Made by a program: the position numbers and the translations under genes. From an uncultured Clostridia bacterium (GTDB lineage: Bacteria; Bacillota; Clostridia; Christensenellales; Maliibacteriaceae), in the NCBI GenBank assembly GCA_934613185.1, contig CAKTSO010000044.1:1-12875 (forward strand): a DNA stretch of 12,875 bases, given 5' to 3'. The notes under the pieces were generated by a model. The model made no database searches. It was not told the DNA's origin and saw only the letters and a program-made list of their open reading frames with translations. How positions within the stretch are numbered: position 1 is the stretch's first letter; each line of letters begins with the position of its first letter. Below, in pieces: positions 6,038 through 12,875 of this stretch.

Positions 6038-6958
6038 TTATTTTACCGGCGCGGCGCCGAAGAAGATCGTGACCTTGTGGGACAGATAGTTCAGGATCGT
6101 ATGCTTCGTGTGCGGCGGCAGGAAGAGCATCTGGCCGGGGTAGACGATGTACGTCTCGTTGTAATCGGGCAGATACACGGTGAAGCGGTCGTCGATCGCG
6201 TAGAGGAAGCTCTCGCCGACATGCTCGATGATGTCGCTGACGCGGCAGGCGGTGCTGCCCGCGGGCAGGACGTATTCGCCGACGTTCATGAAATCGTTGG
6301 AGATGGAAAGCTTGACGAGCATCGGGCGAAGGTTGCCGTGGATGAGGCAGAGCTTTTTGTCTTCGCTGATGTGATAAAGGCACTGTTTTTCGCGAAGCTG
6401 TTCGCCGTCGGCGGGCCAGGTTCCCACGTCGTCGAGCGTGCCCCAGCGCTTGCCCTGCTCGAAAGAGGGCGTGGCGGGCATGGCTTCCGCGGCGGGGTTC
6501 AGGAACGTCTTTTTCTCGGCGAGCGCGTCGGTCGGGAAGAACTGCCCGGCGAGGATCTTCGGCGCAATGACCGCCATGACGCGCAGGTCTTCGTCTTCGA
6601 AGTTATACGCCACATGCACCGTCCCCTTGGGGATCAGGAGCGATTCGCCGGCCTTGACACGAATGACCTGGCCGGTCGTGGGGCAGTACTGCGTGATCGT
6701 ACCCTTTAAAATGTAGTACATCTCGTCGCCGGGATGATAATCGGGCGGGTTGAAGAAGCCGCCGGGGCCGATGTCCATCGTGCAGACCGTGAGACCCTCG
6801 GTGGAGAAATAGACGCGGTTCAAGTCGCTGTAATCGAGCTTGTCGATCGTCTCGGGCGTCGCGTCGGGATAGATGAAGCAGCCGATCGTGCTTTCATCAA
6901 GCAGCATGGGCTTGTCTTTCGGCCCAAGCGGATGGTTGTTGAACAGCGGTTTGGCCAT
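6038..6958 (-). CDS. Two-domain cupin (bicupin) protein, function unknown
   Basis: A cytoplasmic 306-residue protein with two cupin barrels. Cupin 1 (about 55-132) has PDYHPGDEMYYILKG with H75 and E79, and PKGTVHVAYN with H115. The position of the first His of the usual HxH is Asp73. Cupin 2 (about 222-302) has EHVGESFLYAIDD with H246 and E249, and LPPHTKHTI with H286; it too lacks a clear HxH. The two barrels share the pattern H-x-G-x/E, so they probably arose by duplication. I chose ATG 6958 (MAKPLFNNHPLG); its GGAGG (6973-6977) is 14 bases away, unusually far. A start at 7018 would add 20 basic residues with no good ribosome site. Bicupins include oxidoreductases, isomerases and seed-storage-like proteins; I do not recognise this one. 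It is first in a leftward two-gene unit under a good sigma-A promoter. Confidence 0.82.
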   Translation of the reverse strand: MAKPLFNNHPLGPKDKPMLLDESTIGCFIYPDATPETIDKLDYSDLNRVYFSTEGLTVCTMDIGPGGFFNPPDYHPGDEMYYILKGTITQYCPTTGQVIRVKAGESLLIPKGTVHVAYNFEDEDLRVMAVIAPKILAGQFFPTDALAEKKTFLNPAAEAMPATPSFEQGKRWGTLDDVGTWPADGEQLREKQCLYHISEDKKLCLIHGNLRPMLVKLSISNDFMNVGEYVLPAGSTACRVSDIIEHVGESFLYAIDDRFTVYLPDYNETYIVYPGQMLFLPPHTKHTILNYLSHKVTIFFGAAPVK

Positions 6959-7039
6959 AAGTGTTTTTGAAACCTCCGGTTGATTTGAAATCCGACGAAA
7001 ACACCGCCGCGGCCGCATCCGCCGACAGACGGACAGGGG

Positions 7040-7065
7040 AAAAAGCGCAACGATCCCGCTTTTTT
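7040..7065 (-). promoter_or_regulatory. Hairpin in the bicupin mRNA leader
   Basis: An 8-bp perfect inverted repeat (AAAAAGCG at 7040-7047, CGCTTTTT at 7057-7064) with a 9-base loop falls about 25-50 bases into the predicted leftward transcript (start near 7088). The T run is part of the stem, so it is at best a weak terminator or attenuator. It may also be read on the plus strand, but no plus-strand transcript is expected there. Confidence 0.3.
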
Positions 7066-7094
7066 ATCGGACGGCATTTCTATACGTTGGCTCT

Positions 7095-7123
7095 ATTATA
7101 ATGGAAACGACGCCGCAAGACAA
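7095..7123 (-). promoter_or_regulatory. Sigma-A promoter of the cupin operon
   Basis: On the minus strand TTGTCT (7123-7118) is followed after 17 bases by a perfect TATAAT (7100-7095). Predicted start near 7088, leaving a leader of about 130 bases before the bicupin start codon. The -35 hexamer overlaps that of the rightward promoter on the other strand. Confidence 0.72.
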
Positions 7124-7145
7124 GCCGCTTTTGTCGTGGTATAAT
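7117..7145 (+). promoter_or_regulatory. Sigma-A promoter of the DUF1934 operon
   Basis: AAGACA (7117-7122, 4/6), 17 bases, then an extended -10 TGG-TATAAT (7137-7145) with a perfect hexamer at 7140-7145. Start expected near 7152. This leaves a 34-base leader before ATG 7186 and makes the upstream ATG at 7159 nearly leaderless. Confidence 0.75.
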
Positions 7146-7185
7146 CAAAGTGTGAAAGATGAAAACGAAAGCGGGTGAAAGGCTT

Positions 7186-7614
7186 ATGGGACGCGATGTG
7201 ATCATCAGCATCGACGGCAATAACGTAAACGATGAGGGAAGGCGGCGCAGCGTCAGCATCGTCACGCAGGGTGTGTATGACGAACAAAACGGCGTGCATA
7301 CCCTGCGCTATACGGAACAGGACGAGGAAAGCGGCGAAAACGTCGAAACGACGATCCTCGTGGAGGGCGACCGCGTCGTCGTGTCGGACGACCTTTCGCT
7401 GACGCAGATCACGTTTCGGCGTGGGCAGCGCTTTTCCAGCATTGTCGAGGATTCGCGGCAGGTGCCGATGGAGTTCGGCGTGTTCCCCACGCGCGTGCGG
7501 GCGGAAATGAACGAATCGGGAGGCACGCTCGACCTTCGCTATCAGACGGATCTGGACGGCGTTGTCATGGGCGACAACAGCATTCGCCTGTCCTATCGGC
7601 AAAGCGATGTGTGA
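7186..7614 (+). CDS. DUF1934 family beta-barrel protein (YwiB-like)
   Basis: A 142-residue, mostly beta-strand protein without signal peptide, cysteine clusters or membrane segment. It begins DVIISIDGNN and ends with DNSIRLSYRQ, matching the layout of the DUF1934/YwiB lipocalin-like family (about 140 residues). A middle block reads RGQRFSSIVEDSRQVPMEFGV, and YQTDLDG corresponds to the family's usual Y-x-T-x-x-G. Molecular function is unknown. I chose ATG 7186 over an in-frame ATG at 7159, because the mapped promoter leaves no room for a ribosome site before 7159; GGGTGA (7173-7178) precedes 7186. In B. subtilis ywiB stands just before argS. Here the next gene overlaps this one by 8 bases and resembles part of ArgS. 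Confidence 0.8.
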   Translation: MGRDVIISIDGNNVNDEGRRRSVSIVTQGVYDEQNGVHTLRYTEQDEESGENVETTILVEGDRVVVSDDLSLTQITFRRGQRFSSIVEDSRQVPMEFGVFPTRVRAEMNESGGTLDLRYQTDLDGVVMGDNSIRLSYRQSDV

Positions 7615-8227
7615 TCGCTTTTCTGCGGCGCTCGAAGCGGCGGCGGGCACGCTTTGCGACTGCGTCAAAGATATTTGCGGGCGTGAGCTTCCCGTTCGCG
7701 TTTGGGCGCGGGGTATGAGTGTTCGAAGCAACGCGGCGCTGCTTTTGTCCGGCGCGATGAAACAAACGCTTTCTGCGTGCGCGGCGCTTGTTTTAAAAGC
7801 GATAAAACGAAACGAAAAAGAGATGACGGATTGGTTTGCGACGGCGGACGGCTTTTTGGAATGCGCGTTTGCCGAAGATTTTGTTTTATCCGCGGCGCAT
7901 GATTTTTTTTCGCAGGCGCGAGCGATCCCGGTGAACGACAGTCACGAGAAGCTGTTTTTTGAAAAGTGCACGCTGCTGCGCGCCGAAAGCGTGCTGTCAC
8001 CGCCGAAAAAAACTGCGGAGCTGTCAAAGGCGCAAATGGACGCCGCGGCGGATGCAATGCGGCGCGCGGAGGGAGAAAGGACGCCGGGCCCCGAAATCGC
8101 GCGCACAGCGCGGCTTTTGGAAGCGCGGCTGGACCGACTCATGCCGCGGACAACGAGGGACGATCTTTACGCGGGCGCGCTGTTCGGCGCGCTGTCGCGC
8201 ATGATTCATAAGGAGGACGAACGATGA
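7607..8227 (+). CDS. ArgS-N-domain-like protein lacking a catalytic core (uncertain)
   Basis: A 206-residue alpha-rich cytoplasmic protein. ATG 7607 overlaps the upstream stop (7612-7614), so translation is probably coupled; no good ribosome site is visible. Residues about 5-105 resemble the N-terminal additional domain of arginyl-tRNA synthetase. A segment SNAALLLSGAMKQ (41-53) sits where ArgS has its D-x-A/S-T-N-x-A-M-x-L-A helix, and ADGFLECAFAEDFVLSA (80-96) sits where ArgS has PGFINFxL. No HIGH or KMSKR motif and no Rossmann core follow. Residues 113-206 are helical, basic-acidic and weakly reminiscent of a DALR anticodon-binding helix bundle. The resemblance is by eye only, but the locus (after DUF1934) is where argS often stands. 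It cannot charge tRNA by itself. The frame is intact and in line with local codon use. The alternative is an unrelated helical protein. Confidence 0.68.
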   Translation: MCDRFSAALEAAAGTLCDCVKDICGRELPVRVWARGMSVRSNAALLLSGAMKQTLSACAALVLKAIKRNEKEMTDWFATADGFLECAFAEDFVLSAAHDFFSQARAIPVNDSHEKLFFEKCTLLRAESVLSPPKKTAELSKAQMDAAADAMRRAEGERTPGPEIARTARLLEARLDRLMPRTTRDDLYAGALFGALSRMIHKEDER

Positions 8228-8862
8228 AGTTTCAAGCTCTGGGTCACGCGTGTTTTGCCGTGACGACGAAAGAGGGGACGTGCGTTTTGTTTGATCCCTT
8301 CGAAGAGGGGATCGGCTATCCCGTCCCGCGTGTGCGTGCGGACATCGTCTGCTTGAGCCACGATCATTACGATCACAACAACGCCGCGGCAGCGGACGGC
8401 TCGCCGCAGATCCTCCGCACGACGGCGGCAGCGTCGCTCGGCGGCGTGCGTGTTTTCGGCGTGCCCTGTTTTCACGACGATGCGCACGGCGCACTGCGCG
8501 GTGAAAACATCATCTTTATTATGGAAGCGGACGGCTTGCGGATCGCGCACATGGGCGACATCGGGCATATGCTTTCCAAAGAACAGATCGCGGCGATCGG
8601 GCCGATCGACGTTCTGATGATCCCCGTGGGCGGCACGTTCACCGTCGACGCGGATGGCGCGGCGGAGCTTACCCGCGCGATCGATCCTCGAGTGACGATC
8701 CCGATGCACTATCAGACGGCGCGTCTGACGCTCGGCAAACCGCTTGCGCCGCTTGGCGATTTTATCAAACACTTTACAAATGTGACCGAACTTGAAACGG
8801 ACACGTTCACGGTTGAAAAAGACGACGGGAAAAGCGGCATATTTGTGCCGAATGTGGAATAA
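8224..8862 (+). CDS. MBL-fold metal-dependent hydrolase (UlaG/Lactamase_B_3 type)
   Basis: A 212-residue metallo-beta-lactamase-fold protein, probably a cytoplasmic di-metal hydrolase of unknown substrate. Metal ligands are visible as SHDHYDH (H46, H48, D50, H51), H84 in VPCFHDDAHG, D112 in HMGDIGH and H162 in IPMHYQT. The form IPMHY near the end, and the small size, fit the compact UlaG-like/Lactamase_B_3 group rather than true beta-lactamases or RNases. ATG 8224 overlaps the preceding stop as ATGA, and AAGGAGG (8210-8216) lies 7 bases upstream, so this is a strong, coupled start. It is the last gene of the DUF1934 operon and is closed by a terminator 13 bases after the stop. Several family members act on phosphorylated lactones or are uncharacterised; neighbours give no substrate hint. 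Confidence 0.93.
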   Translation: MKFQALGHACFAVTTKEGTCVLFDPFEEGIGYPVPRVRADIVCLSHDHYDHNNAAAADGSPQILRTTAAASLGGVRVFGVPCFHDDAHGALRGENIIFIMEADGLRIAHMGDIGHMLSKEQIAAIGPIDVLMIPVGGTFTVDADGAAELTRAIDPRVTIPMHYQTARLTLGKPLAPLGDFIKHFTNVTELETDTFTVEKDDGKSGIFVPNVE

Positions 8863-8875
8863 AACACATGTTTTG

Positions 8876-8907
8876 CGGCGGCGTTCACGAAACGCCGCCG
8901 TGTTTTT
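8876..8907 (+). terminator. Intrinsic terminator of the DUF1934-MBL operon
   Basis: A perfect 10-bp GC-rich stem (CGGCGGCGTT at 8876-8885, complement at 8891-8900), a 5-base loop and a T run (8903-8907). It is one of the strongest terminators in the window. Confidence 0.93.
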
Positions 8908-9060
8908 GACAAATGCGCGAAAAGCAGTGTGTAAAAATATCCTCTTGTGATGAATAAGAATCGATGATAACGGCACGAAATGTTTGGTATAAGACCCTGA
9001 GATGTAAAATTCAGGACGAAACGACGCATAAAAATAATCCTAACATTTAATAAACGTGTA
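8908..9060. other. Gene-free A/T-rich spacer before rho
   Basis: This stretch has no credible coding frame. A TTGACA (8906-8911) at the end of the preceding terminator has a poor -10 partner TGTAAA 18 bases on (8930-8935), a possible weak distal promoter. A small hairpin CCTGA/TCAGG (8996-9000 with 9011-9015) is present. Nothing else is recognised. Confidence 0.5.
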
Positions 9061-9088
9061 TTGACGCGAAAACGGGAAATGTTATAAA
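9061..9088 (+). promoter_or_regulatory. Sigma-A promoter of rho
   Basis: TTGACG (9061-9066), a 16-base spacer and an extended -10 TGT-TATAAA (9080-9088). Predicted start near 9095, giving a leader of about 190 bases ahead of rho. Confidence 0.72.
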
Positions 9089-9094
9089 ATAATG

Positions 9095-9285
9095 AGGAAC
9101 GTAGTTTGACGGCACGGCGCGTTTGCGCTATTTTGTGTTGTCCTTCAAAAGGTTCGTATCGAAGCGCCGATTCCGCCCCAAAAACACAGCCGATCAACAG
9201 GATCGGTTTTCGATTAGGGGGAAATCGATGGCGGCGGTGACTTCGTTTTAAGTCGGTCGAGAGTCGATAAAGGAGAGGATATCGA
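9095..9285 (+). promoter_or_regulatory. Structured 5' leader of rho with attenuator-like hairpin
   Basis: The untranslated leader contains several local inverted repeats: GCGC-GTTT-GCGC (9117-9128), CCTT-CAA-AAGG (9142-9152) and CCGATC-AACAG-GATCGG (9190-9206). The last is followed directly by TTTT (9207-9210), the shape of a weak intrinsic terminator. Near the start codon TCGAT (9264-9268) and ATCGA (9281-9285) can pair, placing the ribosome site AGGAGAGG (9271-9278) in the loop. ATCGAT at 9224-9229 could compete for these arms. rho is autoregulated by attenuation in E. coli; whether this leader works so is inference. Confidence 0.42.
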
Positions 9286-11427
<2,142 letters not shown>

Positions 11428-11447
11428 CCAAACAAGCGTAAAAACAA

Positions 11448-11475
11448 TTGCAATTTGACAAAGCTGTGTTATAAT
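11448..11475 (+). promoter_or_regulatory. Sigma-A promoter of rpmE
   Basis: A perfect, extended -10 TGT-TATAAT (11467-11475) has TTGCAA (11448-11453, 4/6) 16 bases upstream as the likely -35. A consensus TTGACA (11455-11460) lies inside the spacer only 9 bases from the -10 and is too close to pair with it. Start predicted near 11482. Confidence 0.65.
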
Positions 11476-11488
11476 AAATGCTGTATTT

Positions 11489-11520
11489 TGCGCCGGGGCC
11501 TGTGTCTTGACGGCGCAGGC
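11489..11520 (+). promoter_or_regulatory. rpmE leader with two mutually exclusive hairpins
   Basis: TGCGCCG (11489-11495) can pair with CGGCGCA (11511-11517). Alternatively GCCTGTG (11498-11504) can pair with CGCAGGC (11514-11520, one G-U). The arms overlap, so only one can form. Leaders that bind the ribosomal protein have been proposed upstream of rpmE in several bacterial groups, so this may be an L31 feedback site; it is not proven here. Confidence 0.4.
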
Positions 11521-11543
11521 GAATGGGAAAGAGGTGAAATGAC

Positions 11544-11741
11544 ATGAAGGAGAATATCCATCCCAAGTATGGCCGTGCCACGGTTCGTTGTGCTTGCGGT
11601 GAGACGTTCGTGACCGGTTCCACCAAGTCGGAGCTGAAGGTTGAAATCTGCTCCAAGTGCCACCCCTTCTATACCGGAAGGCAGAAGCTTGTTGATACCG
11701 GCGGACGCGTTGATCGTTTCAAAAAGCGTTACGGTCTTTAA
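11544..11741 (+). CDS. rpmE: 50S ribosomal protein L31 (bL31), zinc-binding form
   Basis: Small protein of the large subunit that helps bridge the two ribosomal subunits. The 65-residue product is of usual length and begins MKENIHPKYGRATVRCACG. Zinc ligands are C16, C18, C36 and C39 (the C-x-C and C-x-x-C pairs), so this is the zinc-containing C+ type, which in other bacteria is replaced by a C- paralogue under zinc starvation. No paralogue is in the window. FYTGRQKLVDTGGRVDRFKKRY at the C terminus is typical, with the basic tail for RNA contact. ATG 11544 has AGAGGTG 7 bases upstream. The ATG at 11539 is out of frame. It lies after rho, as often in Clostridia and other Firmicutes, but has its own promoter and terminator. 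Confidence 0.99.
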   Translation: MKENIHPKYGRATVRCACGETFVTGSTKSELKVEICSKCHPFYTGRQKLVDTGGRVDRFKKRYGL

Positions 11742-11750
11742 TACGAATGG

Positions 11751-11797
11751 AAAATGCAGTGCGGCCGCGCTTGTGGTTGGACTGCATTTTGCTTTTT
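11751..11797 (+). terminator. Intrinsic terminator of rpmE
   Basis: A perfect 10-bp stem (AAAATGCAGT at 11751-11760, ACTGCATTTT at 11781-11790) with a 20-base loop that can fold further (CCGC/GTGG) is followed by GC and a run of five T (11793-11797). It lies 9 bases after the stop codon. The A-run on its left arm would also permit function in the reverse direction. Confidence 0.85.
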
Positions 11798-11857
11798 ATC
11801 GACTTATGAATGCTTGAAAAAAGAGCTTGACATAGATTGCAAAATGGAGGCAATGCG

Positions 11858-12875
11858 ATGAGAAAAACGTCGATCGGCGGCCAGGCCGTCATGGAAGGCG
11901 TGATGATGAAGTCGATGGACAATATGGCCGTCGCCGTTCGCAGAACGGACGGGCAGATCGCCGTACAGGACAGAAAGCTTGCGCCGTGGACGAAGAAAAA
12001 TCGCTTTTTCGGGCTGCCGTTCGTGCGCGGCGCGGTCAATCTGGCCGACACGATGACGCTCGGCATGAAAGTGTTGACGGATTCGGCGATGATGGCGGGG
12101 CTTGAGGAAGAAGAGCCGACGAAATTTGAAAAATGGCTGGCGAAAAAGACGGGTAAATCCGTGCTGGACGTCATGATGCCCATGGCGATCGTGATGGCGG
12201 TGCTTTTGTCAATCGGGCTTTACATCGTCCTGCCCGCGCTTTGCGCCAAAGGCTTTCAGATGTTTACCCAAAGCGGCGTCGTCGTGAATCTGCTGGAGGG
12301 CGTCGTGCGGATGCTGATCCTCGTCGGCTATCTTGCCGCGATCTCGCAGATGAAGGACATTCGCCGCCTTTTGGGCTATCACGGCGCGGAGCATAAGACG
12401 ATCGCCTGCTACGAGGCGGGGCTGGAGCTGACGCCGGAAAACGCGCGCAATATGTCGCGCCTTCATCCGCGCTGCGGGACGAGCTTTTTGTTCCTTGTGA
12501 TGCTGATCAGCCTTTTCATCTTTATCTGTTTCGGTTCGATCGAGTCGATTCTTCTTCGCGTTTTGACGCGCATTTTGATGATCCCGCTTGTGGCGGCGGT
12601 CAGCTATGAGGCGCTCAAGGCGCTGGCGCGGGACGACAGCAAACTCGCCGCGTTCATTAAAAAACCCGGCCTCTGGATGCAGAAATTCACCACGCGCGAG
12701 CCGGACGACGAGATGCTCGAAGTGGCGATTGCGGCGTTCAAGCGCGTGCTGGAGATGGACGAAGAGGACGAGGCGCGCCAAAACGGCACGCTGAACGAAA
12801 CGGCCGAAGAGACGGCGGAATCCGAACCCGCGGATGAAACGGCGCAAGGAGCGGACGAATCCGCGGAAGACGCCG
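11858..12875 (+). CDS. DUF1385 (YqhQ-like) membrane protein, 3'-truncated by window edge
   Basis: Integral membrane protein of unknown function. ATG 11858 has GGAGG (11846-11850) 7 bases upstream; an ATG at 11853 is too close to it. The frame stays open for 339 codons to the window end. The N terminus GGQAVMEGVMM (7-17) is the family hallmark. The second conserved block is GYHGAEHKTIACYEAG (173-188) followed by SRLHPRCGTSFL (200-211), with His, Glu and Cys residues that suggest metal or redox chemistry at the membrane. Four hydrophobic segments are seen at about 103-127, 142-163, 207-228 and 230-250. The C-terminal tail from about 300 is very acidic and Ala/Glu/Thr-rich, and seems longer than the usual protein. 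In related bacteria this gene stands between rpmE and prmC-prfA, so those are expected just beyond the edge. No clear promoter was found in the gap. Confidence 0.95.
   Translation, partial: MRKTSIGGQAVMEGVMMKSMDNMAVAVRRTDGQIAVQDRKLAPWTKKNRFFGLPFVRGAVNLADTMTLGMKVLTDSAMMAGLEEEEPTKFEKWLAKKTGKSVLDVMMPMAIVMAVLLSIGLYIVLPALCAKGFQMFTQSGVVVNLLEGVVRMLILVGYLAAISQMKDIRRLLGYHGAEHKTIACYEAGLELTPENARNMSRLHPRCGTSFLFLVMLISLFIFICFGSIESILLRVLTRILMIPLVAAVSYEALKALARDDSKLAAFIKKPGLWMQKFTTREPDDEMLEVAIAAFKRVLEMDEEDEARQNGTLNETAEETAESEPADETAQGADESAEDA

Noticed and set aside
6077..6709. A 210-codon plus-strand frame over the bicupin gene
   Set aside because: Shadow of the two-cupin gene; no ribosome site and no known domain.
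7159..7185. Upstream in-frame ATG for the DUF1934 protein
   Set aside because: Only about 7 bases after the predicted transcription start, with no space for a ribosome site; 7186 matches the family N terminus.
9151..9166. GGTTCG-like T-loop word in the rho leader suggesting a tRNA
   Set aside because: No acceptor, D or anticodon stems could be drawn around it.
11827..11832. TTGACA before the DUF1385 gene
   Set aside because: The -10 position would fall on the ribosome site and start codon region and has no matching hexamer.

Overview
This 12.9 kb window reads as chromosomal DNA of an endospore-forming, Gram-positive member of the Clostridia with fairly high GC and strong NNG/NNC codon preference. 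The evidence is a complete spo0A, a SipL-type spore coat/cortex protein and spoIIR, plus mother-cell-type and forespore-type promoter sequences. The rho-rpmE-DUF1385 order at the right end is also a familiar clostridial arrangement. I cannot assign genus or family from the sequence; an uncultured gut-type lineage is only a guess. I see no rRNA, tRNA, CRISPR array, insertion sequence or phage gene.

Layout. (1) 1-1095: the 3' two thirds of glpK (glycerol kinase), closed by an intrinsic terminator. (2) 1188-2155: spo0A with its own promoter, a near-consensus 0A box at the expected transcription start, and a terminator. (3) 2157-5361: sipL (DUF3794 + LysM), ispE and spoIIR. From memory this resembles the C. 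difficile sipL-ispE-spoIIR region, but without an intervening regulator gene. sipL has a sigma-E-like promoter and spoIIR a forespore-type (sigma-F/G) promoter, so sporulation and isoprenoid housekeeping functions are interleaved. (4) 5487-5583: a two-way terminator between convergent units. (5) 5597-6958, minus strand: a small cupin and a two-cupin protein, function unknown. (6) 7117-7145: back-to-back promoters that share one -35 hexamer and drive the cupins leftward and the next operon rightward. (7) 7186-8907: DUF1934 protein, an ArgS-N-domain-like protein without a catalytic core, and an MBL-fold hydrolase, translationally coupled and ended by a strong terminator. (8) 8908-9285: a gene-free stretch holding the rho promoter and a structured leader. 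(9) 9286-11427: rho with a roughly 285-residue disordered Q/N/R/Y/P-rich insert. (10) 11448-11797: rpmE with its own promoter, structured leader and terminator. (11) 11858 to the end: DUF1385 (YqhQ-like) membrane protein, running off the window.

How the genes fit together. Spo0A starts sporulation. Forespore-made SpoIIR is secreted into the intermembrane space and triggers pro-sigma-E processing in the mother cell. Sigma-E then transcribes sipL, whose product joins SpoIVA in building the coat and cortex. The promoter types read from the sequence agree with this order. No complete novel system is evident. The most unusual items are the ArgS-like protein lacking a catalytic core at a typical argS position, the prion/condensate-like insert in Rho, the spoIIR control region and the shared -35 divergent promoter.
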